A stretch of DNA of 64,000 bases from Stenotrophomonas acidaminiphila (GCA_002951995.1 CP019797.1:3208501-3272500), one strand, 5' to 3'. Counted from the stretch's first letter, positions 28,280 to 37,188 are shown. Numbers and translations: made by a program. Notes: generated by a model not told the origin, from the letters alone.

Positions 28280-29932
28280 TCAGCGCCTGGCGGTGTCGCT
28301 CGCCCCGCGCGCGGCCTCGAACTCCGCGCCCTGGTCCCACGCCGGCCAGCGCCGGCTGTTGGCCAGTTCCAGGCCCAGGTCGTAGACCAGCAGCGTGTCG
28401 GCGGCCAGGCCACGCGGGTCCCACTGCGGCGACCATGCGTCGCAGGCCTGGTGGTAGCAGCGGGCGAAATAGGCATCGCGCAGCGCGCGCCCGGCAGCGA
28501 CGCCGCCGTCGCGCTTGTCCAGGCCGGCGCCGACGGTGATCGCCGGCACGCCCTTGCGGGCGAAGGCGAAATGGTCGGCGCGGTAGAAGAAGCCCGCTTC
28601 CAGGTTCGGGTCCGGCGACCAGCGGCGGCCGCGCGCCCGCGCGACGCGGTCCACGTCCGCCTCCAGCGAAACCCGGCCCTTGCCCCAGGTGGCGATGTCA
28701 GCGGTCTCGCCGTCGGGGCTGAACATCTCGATGTTCAGGACCGCGGCCGTGGTCTCCAGCGGCGCCAGCGGATGCTCGGCGTAGTAGCTGGCACCCAGCA
28801 GGCCCTTTTCCTCCGCGGTCAGGGCGATGAAGTACAGCGTGCGCTGCGGGCGCGGCCCGGCGGCGAACACCCGCGCCAGTTCCAGCACCGAGGCCACGCC
28901 GGTGGCGTTGTCGATGGCGCCATGGCGCACGGTGTCACCGCTGGCGTCGGGCTGGCCGATGCCGAACGCATCCCAGTGCGCGGAGAAGATCACCGATTCG
29001 TCCGGATGCGTCGCGCCTTCCAGCTTCGCCACCACGTTGCGGGTGACCACCGGTTCGCGCTTGACCTTGAAGCGCGCCGACAGGCGTGCGTCGCCCAGTT
29101 CCACCGGGTGGAAGTCGGCGCGCATGGCCTTGCGCTTCTCCGCGTCGAAATCCAGCCCGGCCGCGGCGAAGATGCGCTCGGCCAGCGTGCGCTGCATCCA
29201 GCCACGCAGCGGGGTGTGCTGCGCGCGCGCATCGGCCTCGCTGCGCTGGATGTCGAACAGTGGCGAGGTGCCGGAGGCCTTCACCGTCGCCCACGGATAC
29301 GCCGCCGGCGCGGTCTCGTGCACGATCAGCACGCCTTCGGCGCCACGCCGCGCGGCTTCCTCGAACTTGTAGGTCCAGCGGCCGTAGTAGGTCACCGCCC
29401 TGCCGTCGAACGCGCCCGGTGCGTCGGCCTCGAAATCGGCGTCGTTGATCAGCACCACCGCGATCTTGCCGCGCAGGTCGACGTCCTTGTAGTCGTTCCA
29501 GCGCCGTTCCGGCGCGTCGATGCCGTAGCCGACGAACACCATCGGCACGTCCTTCAGATCCACCGCGCCGAGCGGGCTGAGGCTCTGCAGGGTCACGTCC
29601 TCGCCGTTGGCCAGCGGCAGGCGCTTGCCCGCCAGCCGCAGGCTGGCGTCGACCGCGCCGTCGACCTGCGCGCGCACCAGCGGCACCTCCTGCACCCAGC
29701 TGCCGTCCTTGCCGCCCGGCTGCACGCCGGCCAGGCGGAACTGCTCGACCAGGTAATCGACGGTGCGCTGCTCGCCGGCGGTGGCGGGGGCGCGGCCTTC
29801 GAACTCGTCCGAGGCCAGCACGCGCACATGCCGCGACAGCGCCGCCGGGTCGATGCCGCCGCCGGGCAGGTCGTTGGCGGCGCTGGCGATGCCGCCGACG
29901 AACAGGCAGGACGACAGCAACAGCATGCGCAT
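28280..29932 (-). CDS. Secreted M28-family zinc aminopeptidase
   Basis: The precursor has about 550 residues from ATG 29932 (MRMLLLSSCLFVGGIASA, a signal peptide). A PA-like insert lies at about 130-250. The M28 catalytic domain shows zinc ligands and catalytic residues in SAHWDAFGIG (His, with Asp nearby), GAIDNATGVASVLELA (Asp) and LTAEEKGLLGASYY (Glu-Glu). A late His lies in DLTEHP-like and RADHFAF segments. Such enzymes remove N-terminal residues from peptides in the periplasm or outside the cell. It is a single gene; the following REP-like palindrome lies upstream of its start. Confidence 0.9.
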   Translation of the reverse strand: MRMLLLSSCLFVGGIASAANDLPGGGIDPAALSRHVRVLASDEFEGRAPATAGEQRTVDYLVEQFRLAGVQPGGKDGSWVQEVPLVRAQVDGAVDASLRLAGKRLPLANGEDVTLQSLSPLGAVDLKDVPMVFVGYGIDAPERRWNDYKDVDLRGKIAVVLINDADFEADAPGAFDGRAVTYYGRWTYKFEEAARRGAEGVLIVHETAPAAYPWATVKASGTSPLFDIQRSEADARAQHTPLRGWMQRTLAERIFAAAGLDFDAEKRKAMRADFHPVELGDARLSARFKVKREPVVTRNVVAKLEGATHPDESVIFSAHWDAFGIGQPDASGDTVRHGAIDNATGVASVLELARVFAAGPRPQRTLYFIALTAEEKGLLGASYYAEHPLAPLETTAAVLNIEMFSPDGETADIATWGKGRVSLEADVDRVARARGRRWSPDPNLEAGFFYRADHFAFARKGVPAITVGAGLDKRDGGVAAGRALRDAYFARCYHQACDAWSPQWDPRGLAADTLLVYDLGLELANSRRWPAWDQGAEFEAARGASDTARR

Positions 29933-29980
29933 CGGATTCACGGCGGTACCAGACAACAGGAGGATTGCGGGATTTTACCC

Positions 29981-30004
29981 GTAGATGCGGGGCTTGCCGC
30001 GCAT
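29981..30004. repeat. GTAG-headed REP/SMAG-like element
   Basis: GTAG (29981-29984) is followed by the imperfect palindrome ATGCGGGGCTTGCCGCGCAT (29985-30004), eight pairs with one mismatch. The GTAG head plus short hairpin is the signature of SMAG-type REPs described in Stenotrophomonas maltophilia. It lies between two minus-strand genes. Confidence 0.6.
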
Positions 30005-30046
30005 GAAGCTGCAACGACGATGCCCCGTGCCGGGCGCGCCCGGCAG

Positions 30047-30979
30047 CTACGGCTTCGCGCGGTCCAGCCAGCACGCCAGCCCCTGCGCGTTGAGCTCGAT
30101 GTCCATCTCGAGCACGCGCAGCACGCCGGCGTCGTCGAGCCGGCAGCCATGCGCGCGGGCGCGCTCCAGGTACAGCGCGCCCAGCGCCGCCACCAGCGCG
30201 CGGTGGCGGTCGCCGCGGCCATCGCAGGCGCGGGCGATGGCGGTCATCGCGTCGATCTGCGCGTGCAGGTCGGCGGCCAGCCGCGCGGCGTCCTGCACGC
30301 GGCCATAGTGGGTCAGGTACACCGCCTGCGGGGCCCGCGCCATCAGCCGCTCGATCGAGGCGTGCAGCGCATCGGGCTCGAACTGCACCGGCGAGGTGGT
30401 GGGGATGATGAACGCGCCGCGGGCGCTGTCCAGTTCGCGGTAGGACAGACCGAACGTGTCGCCGGTGAACCAGCTGCGGCTGGCCGCATCCCACACGCAC
30501 AGGTGGTGGCGGGCATGGCCGGGGGTGTCGATGCACAGCAGTTCACGTCCTTCCAGCGACAGGCGATGGCCGTCTTCGGCCACCACCACGCGCTCGGCCG
30601 CCACCGGCACGATCTGCCCGTAGCTGCGCGCCATCTCCGCCTCGCCGTAGACCGCGGTGGCGCCGGCCACCAGCCGCGCCGGGTCGATCATGTGCGGCGC
30701 GCCGCGCGGGTGCACCAGCAGGCGTGCGTTGGGCAGCTGCCGCATCAGCGCACCGGCACCGCCGGCGTGGTCCAGGTGGACGTGGGTCAGGATCACCCAG
30801 TCGATGGCGTCCACGCCGAGCCCGGCGTCGGCGATGGCCGCCAGCAGGCGCGGCAGCGCATGGCTGGTACCGCAGTCGATGAAGGCGCCGCGGCCGTTGT
30901 TCACCAGCAGATAGGCGGCATCGAAGTGGTCGCGCTGGAAGGCGGTGTCGATGAGGTGGATGGCGTGCGCGGCATGCAT
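30047..30979 (-). CDS. MBL-fold metallohydrolase
   Basis: The product has 310 residues from ATG 30979 (GGGAG upstream); a GTG seven codons earlier is also in frame. The metallo-beta-lactamase motif is THVHLDHAGGAG near 74-85. Further ligands lie in DTPGHARHHLCVWD and TGDTFGLSYREL, and a late His in YLTHYGRV. The two-metal site is therefore intact. The class resembles glyoxalase-II-like and hydrolase MBL proteins rather than beta-lactamases. The substrate is unknown. No neighbour suggests a pathway. Confidence 0.86.
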   Translation of the reverse strand: MHAAHAIHLIDTAFQRDHFDAAYLLVNNGRGAFIDCGTSHALPRLLAAIADAGLGVDAIDWVILTHVHLDHAGGAGALMRQLPNARLLVHPRGAPHMIDPARLVAGATAVYGEAEMARSYGQIVPVAAERVVVAEDGHRLSLEGRELLCIDTPGHARHHLCVWDAASRSWFTGDTFGLSYRELDSARGAFIIPTTSPVQFEPDALHASIERLMARAPQAVYLTHYGRVQDAARLAADLHAQIDAMTAIARACDGRGDRHRALVAALGALYLERARAHGCRLDDAGVLRVLEMDIELNAQGLACWLDRAKP

Positions 30980-31097
30980 GTGTCGGCTCCCGTGAGGCAC
31001 GCCGATGCTGGCACCGGCATGGCGGGCACCGCAATACGGCTTTCGTCGCGCGGGCGCCGGCGGCCACGGCTGTCGTCGCGCCCGTGGCCACCCCAGG

Positions 31098-31409
31098 TCA
31101 GGCGTGGCGCAGCACCCGCGGCCGCAGCAGCAGCGCCAGCACCATCACCGCAAGGAAGCCGCCATAGGCATAGAGCACCGCCAGGATCTGCCGCCACAGG
31201 CTGTCGGCATCCATCTCGGCCGCGCCGATGCGGTAGCCCCAGTGCATCAGGCCGATGCTGACCAGCAGTGCCAGCACCAGCATGGCGGTGTCGTACACGG
31301 TGCGCGCGCGGTGCCGCGGTTGCCGCGGGAACCACCAGTACAGCGCGGCCATCACCGCGAACCAGGGCAGGAACAGCAACAACGACAACCAGGCCATCGT
31401 CAGCTCCAT
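31098..31409 (-). CDS. Small three-helix membrane protein
   Basis: The product has 103 residues: helices at about 5-27 (WLSLLLFLPWFAVMAALYW), 41-60 (TAMLVLALLVSIGLMHW) and 75-95 (AVLYAYGGFLAVMVLALLL). The hydrophobicity pattern is conserved enough to look real, but no family is recognised with certainty. It lies between the MBL gene and trpS on the same strand. Confidence 0.6.
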   Translation of the reverse strand: MELTMAWLSLLLFLPWFAVMAALYWWFPRQPRHRARTVYDTAMLVLALLVSIGLMHWGYRIGAAEMDADSLWRQILAVLYAYGGFLAVMVLALLLRPRVLRHA

Positions 31410-31475
31410 GTGCGGCGCACGCCGGACGGGCGCGCGCCATGGCGGGTGGTGGGCGGCGCGGGCGCCGTGTCCGTG

Positions 31476-32774
31476 TCAGTCCGCTTCGCGCAGATGGCGC
31501 AATGCCGCCAGTACCGGCTCGACGCCGGCCTCCAGGCGGAACAGCTCGCTCTGCAGCGCATCGCCCTGCTCGGCCTGCTTGAGCACGGCGATCAGCTGGC
31601 CGGCGTCGCGCGGCGAATCGAAGCCTTCGCTCTGCACCAGCAGCTGGCCCTCGCCGTCGAGCAGCTTGAAGTAGAACCGGCCGTCCTTCTCCCGGTACTG
31701 CTTGAACAGCGGCAGCGCGGCCTTGGCCGCGGCCACGGCCACGGCCTTCGGCGCGTCGCCGGCGCTGGACAGGTCGCGCAGCCCCACCGCGTGGCGCAGT
31801 TCCTTCAGCAGCGGGATGGCGAACTGCTCGCGCAGCTGCTGGCCGCGGCGGCGCAGGATCGCCTCGATCTTCTCCGGCTCGGCCATCAGCGCGTTGTAGC
31901 GCTCGCGCAGCGGCGACAGTTCGCCGTCGATGCGCTCGAACAGCTGCTGCTTGGCATCGCCCCAGCCGATGCCGGCGGCGAAGGCCTGCGCGAACGCGGC
32001 GGTCTGTTCCGGGGTGGCGAAGGCCTGGTACATCTGGAACAGCGCCGAGCCCTCGGTGTCCTTGGGTTCGCCGGGCGCGCGCGAATCGGTGACGATCGAG
32101 AACACCAGCTTCCGCAGCTCCTCGCGCGGGACGAACAGCGGGATGGTGTTGTGGTAGCTCTTGCTCATCTTGCGGCCGTCCAGGCCCGCCAGGGTCGCCA
32201 CCTGCTCGTCGATGATCACTTCCGGCAGGGTGAAATACTCCTTGCCGTAGATGTGGTTGAAGCGCTGGGCGAAATCGCGCGCCATCTCGATGTGCTGGAT
32301 CTGGTCGCGGCCGACCGGCACCTTGTCGGCATTGAAGATCAGGATGTCGGCGGCCATCAGCACCGGGTACATGAACAGCCCGGCGGTGATGCCGGCATCG
32401 TCGTCCAGCTGCTCCTCGCGGTTCTTGTCCACGGCCGCCTTGTAGGCGTGGGCGCGGTTGAGGATACCCTTGCCGGCGACCACGGTCAGGAACCACATCA
32501 GCTCGGTGGTTTCCGGGATGTCGCTCTGCCGGTAGAACCACACCGAGTCCGGGTCCAGGCCGCAGGCCAGCCAGCTGGCGGCGATCTCCAGGGTCGAGCG
32601 CTGGGTGCGCTCGGGCTCCTGCGACTTGATCAGGCTGTGCAGGTCGGCCAGGAAGAAGAAGCTTTCGATCCCCGGCGCGCGGCTGGCGGCGATGGCCGGG
32701 CGGATGGCGCCGACGTAGTTGCCCAGGTGGGGAGTGCCGGAGGGGGTGATGCCGGTAAGGACGCGGGTAGTCAT
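31476..32774 (-). CDS. trpS: Tryptophanyl-tRNA synthetase with C-terminal extension
   Basis: The product has 432 residues from ATG 32774 (MTTRVLTGITPSG). Class I signature motifs are TPSGTPHLGNYVG (HIGH-like, residues 10-22) and GLDGRKMSKSYHN near 205. Tryptophan-site segments AGITAGLFMYPVLMAADIL and VPVGRDQIQHIEMARDFA are present. It charges tRNA-Trp. It is about 100 residues longer than E. coli TrpS. The extra C-terminal part (from about 360, with DGRFYFKLLDGEGQLLVQSE) resembles a DUF1508/YegP-like domain, which is a known feature of some proteobacterial TrpS. Confidence 0.96.
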   Translation of the reverse strand: MTTRVLTGITPSGTPHLGNYVGAIRPAIAASRAPGIESFFFLADLHSLIKSQEPERTQRSTLEIAASWLACGLDPDSVWFYRQSDIPETTELMWFLTVVAGKGILNRAHAYKAAVDKNREEQLDDDAGITAGLFMYPVLMAADILIFNADKVPVGRDQIQHIEMARDFAQRFNHIYGKEYFTLPEVIIDEQVATLAGLDGRKMSKSYHNTIPLFVPREELRKLVFSIVTDSRAPGEPKDTEGSALFQMYQAFATPEQTAAFAQAFAAGIGWGDAKQQLFERIDGELSPLRERYNALMAEPEKIEAILRRRGQQLREQFAIPLLKELRHAVGLRDLSSAGDAPKAVAVAAAKAALPLFKQYREKDGRFYFKLLDGEGQLLVQSEGFDSPRDAGQLIAVLKQAEQGDALQSELFRLEAGVEPVLAALRHLREAD

Positions 32775-32883
32775 GAACGCAGACGTGACGGACGGATTAA
32801 CCGGCCCAGTGTAACCGCCGCGCGCCAACCCCGCCGCCCGCACCCATCCGTTCATGGCCGCGTCCCCGCCAACGGAGCCCGCC

Positions 32884-33681
32884 ATGTACCGCTTCCCCGT
32901 CTGCCTGCTTGCCATCCTCGCCCTGTGCGGCTTCCGCCCGGCGCCACCGCTGCCTCCGCCGATGCCGGTGGCGCTGTCGCTGGTCGACCGCGACAGCGGC
33001 GATGAAGCCACGCCGTACCTGCATCGCGGCCAGCAGTGGGTCGCCGGCACCCCGGGGCACCGCTATGCGGTGCGCCTGCGCAACCTCAGCGGCGAGCGCG
33101 TGCTGGTGGTGCTGTCGGTGGACGGGGTCAACGCCATCAGCGGCCAGACCGCGGCGCCGGACCAGGCCGGCTACGTGCTCGAGCCCTGGCAGGACAGCGA
33201 AATCACCGGCTGGCGCAAGTCGTCGGCGGAGGTGGCGCAGTTCGTGTTCACCGACCGCGGCGACAGCTACGCCAGCCGCACCGGCCGACCGGCCGATGTC
33301 GGTGTGGTCGGCATTGCGGTGTTCGCCGAAGCGCGGCCGCTGCCCATCGCCGCGGCGCCGGCGCCGGCGCCACGGCCTGCGCCGCTGCGCGCGCAGGATG
33401 CGCGGGCCGGGCGCGCGATGGACGCACCGGCATCGGCGGCCGCTGCCGCCGGCCGCGAACGCCAGCAACTGGGCACCGGCCATGGCGGGCGCGAGGCATC
33501 GGCCAGCCACGCCACCGTCTTCGAGCGCGCCAGCCAAGCGCCCATCCAGGTCACCCAGGTCCGCTACGACACGCGGGCGCGCCTGGCACGGATGGGCATC
33601 GTGCCGGGCCAGCGCCGGGATCCCATGCCGCGCGCGTTCCCCGGTGGCTTCGTGCCCGACCCGCCGCCGCGCTGGCGCTGA
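32884..33681 (+). CDS. Secreted hypothetical protein with beta-sandwich domain
   Basis: The precursor has 265 residues from ATG 32884. The signal sequence is YRFPVCLLAILALCGF. A domain at about 35-150 has alternating strands (HRYAVRLRNLSGERVLVVLS, then VDGVNAISGQTA and RTGRPADVGVVGIAVFAE), followed by a low-complexity Ala/Pro-rich linker and a tail ending in PPPRWR. I recognise no functional family; similar uncharacterised proteins occur in xanthomonads. The gene diverges from trpS and may be an envelope protein. Confidence 0.65.
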   Translation: MYRFPVCLLAILALCGFRPAPPLPPPMPVALSLVDRDSGDEATPYLHRGQQWVAGTPGHRYAVRLRNLSGERVLVVLSVDGVNAISGQTAAPDQAGYVLEPWQDSEITGWRKSSAEVAQFVFTDRGDSYASRTGRPADVGVVGIAVFAEARPLPIAAAPAPAPRPAPLRAQDARAGRAMDAPASAAAAAGRERQQLGTGHGGREASASHATVFERASQAPIQVTQVRYDTRARLARMGIVPGQRRDPMPRAFPGGFVPDPPPRWR

Positions 33682-33750
33682 TCGCACAGACGCAGGACGG
33701 GCCGCGTGATGCGGCCCGTCCGGATGCTGCGGGGGAGGTGGCGCGCTGGT

Positions 33751-33972
33751 TCAGCGCCAGTCCGGATGATCCCGGTGCAGCGTGTCCTGGAAGTCGCGCA
33801 CTTCCTTCTCGGCGCGGTCCTTGGCCCAGCCGTAGCGCTCCTGCAGGCGCCCTGCGAGGTACTCGGCGTTGCCCTCGGCCACCTTGAAATCGTCGTCGGT
33901 CAGATCGCCCCACTTGGCCTGCGCCTTGCCCTTGAGCTGGCTCCACTTGCCGGAAATGATGTCTTTGTTCAT
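33751..33972 (-). CDS. CsbD-family stress protein
   Basis: The product has 73 residues from ATG 33972, with AAGGAG upstream. It is hydrophilic and helical: [20 protein letters not shown] followed by [15 protein letters not shown] and [16 protein letters not shown], the CsbD/YjbJ signature. These abundant small proteins accumulate in stationary phase and under stress in many bacteria; their molecular role is unknown. Confidence 0.9.
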   Translation of the reverse strand: MNKDIISGKWSQLKGKAQAKWGDLTDDDFKVAEGNAEYLAGRLQERYGWAKDRAEKEVRDFQDTLHRDHPDWR

Positions 33973-34120
33973 GCGTGTCTCCTTGCTTTTCTTCGGGGAA
34001 TGGCGGCAACTCCGCCGCACGGACAGCATGCAGGCGCGAATGTTGGCAGGGCATCGACGATTTGTGTGCAAGCGCTGATGTTCTTGAACGGCGCTTCAGC
34101 TTGCGCCGGATCCGGCAACG

Positions 34121-34144
34121 AAAAAGGCCGGCAGGATGCCGGCC
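34121..34144 (-). terminator. Terminator of the entericidin operon
   Basis: On the minus strand GGCCGGCA pairs with TGCCGGCC across a 3-nt loop and is followed by TTTTT. It lies 28 bases after the stop of the gene at 34172. Confidence 0.85.
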
Positions 34145-34171
34145 TTCTCCACGTACACCAATCGCCGTGGG

Positions 34172-34306
34172 TCAGCGCTTGGCTGCGTCCTCCACCTTCT
34201 CGCCGGCCTTCTGCACGTCCTTGCCGGCACCGGCAACGGTATTGCAGCCGGACAGCACCGCGATCGAGAACAGCGACAGCATCATCAGGGCAACCATGCG
34301 CTTCAT
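34172..34306 (-). CDS. Entericidin A/B-family lipoprotein (copy 1)
   Basis: The product has 44 residues from ATG 34306, with AGGAG upstream. The lipobox LSGCNTVAGAGKDVQKAG places the acylated Cys near residue 21, leaving a mature peptide of about 24 residues. Entericidins are small toxin/antidote-like lipoproteins of the envelope; EcnB-type copies are induced in stationary phase. It lies in tandem with a second copy. Confidence 0.88.
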   Translation of the reverse strand: MKRMVALMMLSLFSIAVLSGCNTVAGAGKDVQKAGEKVEDAAKR

Positions 34307-34361
34307 GTCTATCTCCTGGGTGGCTCTTGGATGGCGCGGCCCGCAGGGACCGCGGCGGGGA

Positions 34362-34514
34362 TCAACACTTGCCGTCGCTGCAGTCGTGGGCCTTGTCCTC
34401 GACCTTCTCACCGGCCTTCTGCATGTCCTTGCCGGCGCCGGCGACGGTGTTGCAGGCGCTGAGCGTTCCCGCCGAAAACATGGCCAGCAGGGCCAGCATC
34501 AGTACTCGCTTCAT
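34362..34514 (-). CDS. Entericidin A/B-family lipoprotein (copy 2)
   Basis: The product has 50 residues from ATG 34514. The lipobox is LSACNTVAGAGKDMQKAGEK, nearly identical to the downstream copy over about 20 residues. The C-terminus differs and adds two cysteines (DCSDGKC). The two genes are a tandem duplication separated by about 55 bases, like the E. coli ecnAB pair. Whether they form an antidote-toxin pair here is not shown. Confidence 0.88.
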   Translation of the reverse strand: MKRVLMLALLAMFSAGTLSACNTVAGAGKDMQKAGEKVEDKAHDCSDGKC

Positions 34515-34641
34515 CAGGTTTCTCCTCTGCTCGACTGGCGGCCGCCGGGTGGCGACGCCGCGTGTGGAGAGGAATCTGGCGGCATTCACGTGCAGCGGGC
34601 GTGAACGCCGCCGGTGCGGGTTCAGCGACGTCGTGCCGCCC

Positions 34642-35562
34642 TCAATCGCGCATCAGGGTCGATTTCCCGAACAGGCTCTCGACCAGGTCGACCGCGAGCT
34701 TGGCGGTACGGTTGCGGCGGTCCAGCAACGGGTTGAGCTCGACGATGTCCAGCGAGCCCATCAATCCGGTGTCGGCGATCATCTCCATCACCAGCTGCGC
34801 CTCGCGGTAGTTGACCCCGCCCGGCACCGTGGTGCCGACGCCCGGGGCGATGCTCGGGTCGAGGAAATCCACGTCGAAGCTGACGTGCAGGTGGGTATTG
34901 GCGTCGACGCCCTCGAGCGCGGCCTCCATCGCCCGCTTCATGCCGCTCTCGTCGATGTAGCGCATATCGTATACGTCCACCTGGTGCTGTTTGATCAGGC
35001 GCTTCTCGTCCTGGTCCACCGAGCGGATGCCGATCTGCCGCACCTGCTGCGGCGAGATCGCCGGTGCGTCGCCGCCGAGCCTGGTCAGCGCCTCCGGGCC
35101 GAGCCCGCACAGGCACGCCACCGGCATGCCGTGGATGTTGCCCGACGGGGTGACTTCGGAGGTGTTGAAATCCGAATGCGCGTCCAGCCACAGCACGCGC
35201 AGCTGCTTGCCCTGCTCGCGGCACCAGCGCGCCACCGCGGTGATCGAACCGATGCCCAGGCAGTGGTCGCCGCCGAGCATGATCGGCAGGCGCCCGTCGC
35301 GCAGTTCGACCAGGGTCGCCTCCATCAGCGCGTGGTTCCACGCCACCACCTCGTCCAGGTGACGGTACCCGCCCACCGGTTCGGTCCATGGGTTGCGCGG
35401 CCCCTGCAGGTTGCCGACGTCACGCACGGCCACGCCCCGCGCGGCCAGCGCCTCGGGCAGCCCGGCGATGCGCAGTGCCTCCGGTCCCAGGCGCGCGCCG
35501 CGGTGGCCGGCACCGACGTCGGTGGGCACACCGATCAGCGAAACGGGACGATGAGTGGCCAT
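34642..35562 (-). CDS. rocF: Arginase
   Basis: The product has 306 residues. The ureohydrolase manganese-binding motifs are present in order: GGDHCLGIGS (about 97), DAHSDFNTSE (about 126-134) and SFDVDFLDPSIAPG (about 228-240), with the substrate-specificity glutamate region near EVTPSGNIHG. It hydrolyses arginine to ornithine and urea. Length and motifs fit RocF-type arginase rather than agmatinase. No other arginine catabolism genes are adjacent. Confidence 0.94.
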   Translation of the reverse strand: MATHRPVSLIGVPTDVGAGHRGARLGPEALRIAGLPEALAARGVAVRDVGNLQGPRNPWTEPVGGYRHLDEVVAWNHALMEATLVELRDGRLPIMLGGDHCLGIGSITAVARWCREQGKQLRVLWLDAHSDFNTSEVTPSGNIHGMPVACLCGLGPEALTRLGGDAPAISPQQVRQIGIRSVDQDEKRLIKQHQVDVYDMRYIDESGMKRAMEAALEGVDANTHLHVSFDVDFLDPSIAPGVGTTVPGGVNYREAQLVMEMIADTGLMGSLDIVELNPLLDRRNRTAKLAVDLVESLFGKSTLMRD

Positions 35563-35723
35563 GGTTCCTCCGGTTGCAAATGAAAGCAGTTTACCGGGCG
35601 CATGTGACCGTCGCCTGCGGCAACGCAGCAGCCTGCACGCGGGGGCCGGCGCGCCCGCCGTGCGGGCCGGGGTGAACCGGCGCCCTCCGTGGCCATGTGC
35701 GCCAGGGGCCCGGCGCGGCGCGG

Positions 35724-35765
35724 TTGACGCACGTCAAGGACAAGCCGCCGGTGCCTGCCTAGGCT
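35724..35765 (+). promoter_or_regulatory. FNR/DNR-type promoter of hemN
   Basis: A perfect TTGAC-GCAC-GTCAA (35724-35737) is centred 29.5 bp upstream of TAGGCT (35760-35765). This is the class II geometry with the activator at -41.5. The predicted transcription start is 35772, the A of the hemN ATG, giving a leaderless mRNA. Confidence 0.7.
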
Positions 35766-35771
35766 GCCGCA

Positions 35772-37169
35772 ATGGACACTCCGTCTCCCCTGTTCGACCC
35801 CGAACTGCTGCGGCGCTACGACGCACCGGGACCACGTTACACCTCCTATCCGACCGCCCCGCAGTTCACCCCGGGGTTCCAGGAAATCGACCTGCTGGAG
35901 ATGGCGGCGACCAGCAACGGCGACCCGATCCCGCGCCCGCTGTCGCTGTACCTGCACATCCCGTTCTGCGCCAGCCCCTGCTTCTACTGCGGCTGCAACC
36001 GCATCATCACCCGCGACACCGCGCGCGGCGCTGCCTACCTGACCCGGCTGTACCGCGAGATGGCGATGATGTCCGCGCTGTTCGACCGCGACCGCGACGT
36101 CGAGCAGGTCCACTTCGGCGGCGGCACCCCCAACTTCCTCGCCCCGGCGCAGATCGCCGAGGCCATGGACGTGCTGCGCCGGCATTTCTCCTTCGCCCCG
36201 GCCGCGCGCCTGGACTGCTCGATCGAACTGGACCCGCGCTTCATCAGCCCCGGACAGATCGGCGAACTGGCCGCGGCCGGCTTCAACCGCGCCAGCCTCG
36301 GGGTGCAGGACTTCGACCCCGAGGTGCAGCGCGCGGTCAACCGCATCCAGAGCGTGGAACAGACCCTGGCGGTCATCGACGCCTGCCGCCGGCATGGGCT
36401 GCGCTCGGTCAACGTGGACCTGATCTACGGCTTACCGCGGCAGACCCTGGAAGGCTTCTCGCGCACCCTGGACATCACCCTGCAGGCGCGCCCGGAGCGG
36501 CTGGCGATCTACGGTTATGCGCACCTGCCGTCGATGTTCCGCCCGCAGCAACGCATCGACGCCAGCGCGCTGCCCGCGCCCGAGGCCAGGCTCGCGCTGC
36601 TGCAGTGCGCGATCGACAGGCTCGGCCAGGCCGGCTACGTCTACATCGGCATGGACCACTTCGCCCTGCCCGAGGACGGCCTGGCCGTGGCCCAGCGCAA
36701 TGGCAGCCTGCACCGCAACTTCATGGGCTACACCACCCATGCCGAAAGCGACCTGATCGGCCTGGGGGTAAGCGCCATCAGCCACATCGGCCCCAGCTTC
36801 AGCCAGAACCCGCGCGACCTCGGCAGCTGGGAACAGGCCATCGACCGCGGCCACCTGCCGGTCTGGCGCGGCCTGCGCCTGGAAGAAGACGACCTGATCC
36901 GCGCCGATGTGATCCAGCAGCTGATGTGCCACGGCACCCTGGACTTCGGCGACATCGAGCGGCGGCATGTGATCGAGTTCCCGAACTATTTCGCAACGGC
37001 GCTGCAGCGGCTGCAGGCGCTGCAGCAGGACGGGCTGGTGGAGCTGTCCGCCAACGGCCTGGCGGCGACCTCGCGGGGGCGCCTGCTGTTGCGTATCATC
37101 GCCATGTGCTTCGACCGCCACCTGCCCACCGCCGCCGCAGCGACGCCGTGCTTCTCGCGTACGGTGTAA
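35772..37169 (+). CDS. hemN: Oxygen-independent coproporphyrinogen III oxidase
   Basis: The product has 465 residues. The radical-SAM motif C66-x3-C70-x2-C73, with C75, lies in HIPFCASPCFYCGCNRI, exactly as in E. coli HemN. It is followed by VHFGGGTPNFL, SIELDPRF and YGLPRQTL. It makes protoporphyrinogen without oxygen, supplying heme for cytochromes and the nitrite/NO enzymes. It is followed after 19 bases by an FNR-type regulator, so the two are probably one operon. No ribosome site is visible before the ATG, consistent with a leaderless transcript. Confidence 0.96.
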   Translation: MDTPSPLFDPELLRRYDAPGPRYTSYPTAPQFTPGFQEIDLLEMAATSNGDPIPRPLSLYLHIPFCASPCFYCGCNRIITRDTARGAAYLTRLYREMAMMSALFDRDRDVEQVHFGGGTPNFLAPAQIAEAMDVLRRHFSFAPAARLDCSIELDPRFISPGQIGELAAAGFNRASLGVQDFDPEVQRAVNRIQSVEQTLAVIDACRRHGLRSVNVDLIYGLPRQTLEGFSRTLDITLQARPERLAIYGYAHLPSMFRPQQRIDASALPAPEARLALLQCAIDRLGQAGYVYIGMDHFALPEDGLAVAQRNGSLHRNFMGYTTHAESDLIGLGVSAISHIGPSFSQNPRDLGSWEQAIDRGHLPVWRGLRLEEDDLIRADVIQQLMCHGTLDFGDIERRHVIEFPNYFATALQRLQALQQDGLVELSANGLAATSRGRLLLRIIAMCFDRHLPTAAAATPCFSRTV

Positions 37170-37188
37170 CCCCGACGGGAGTGCCCGA

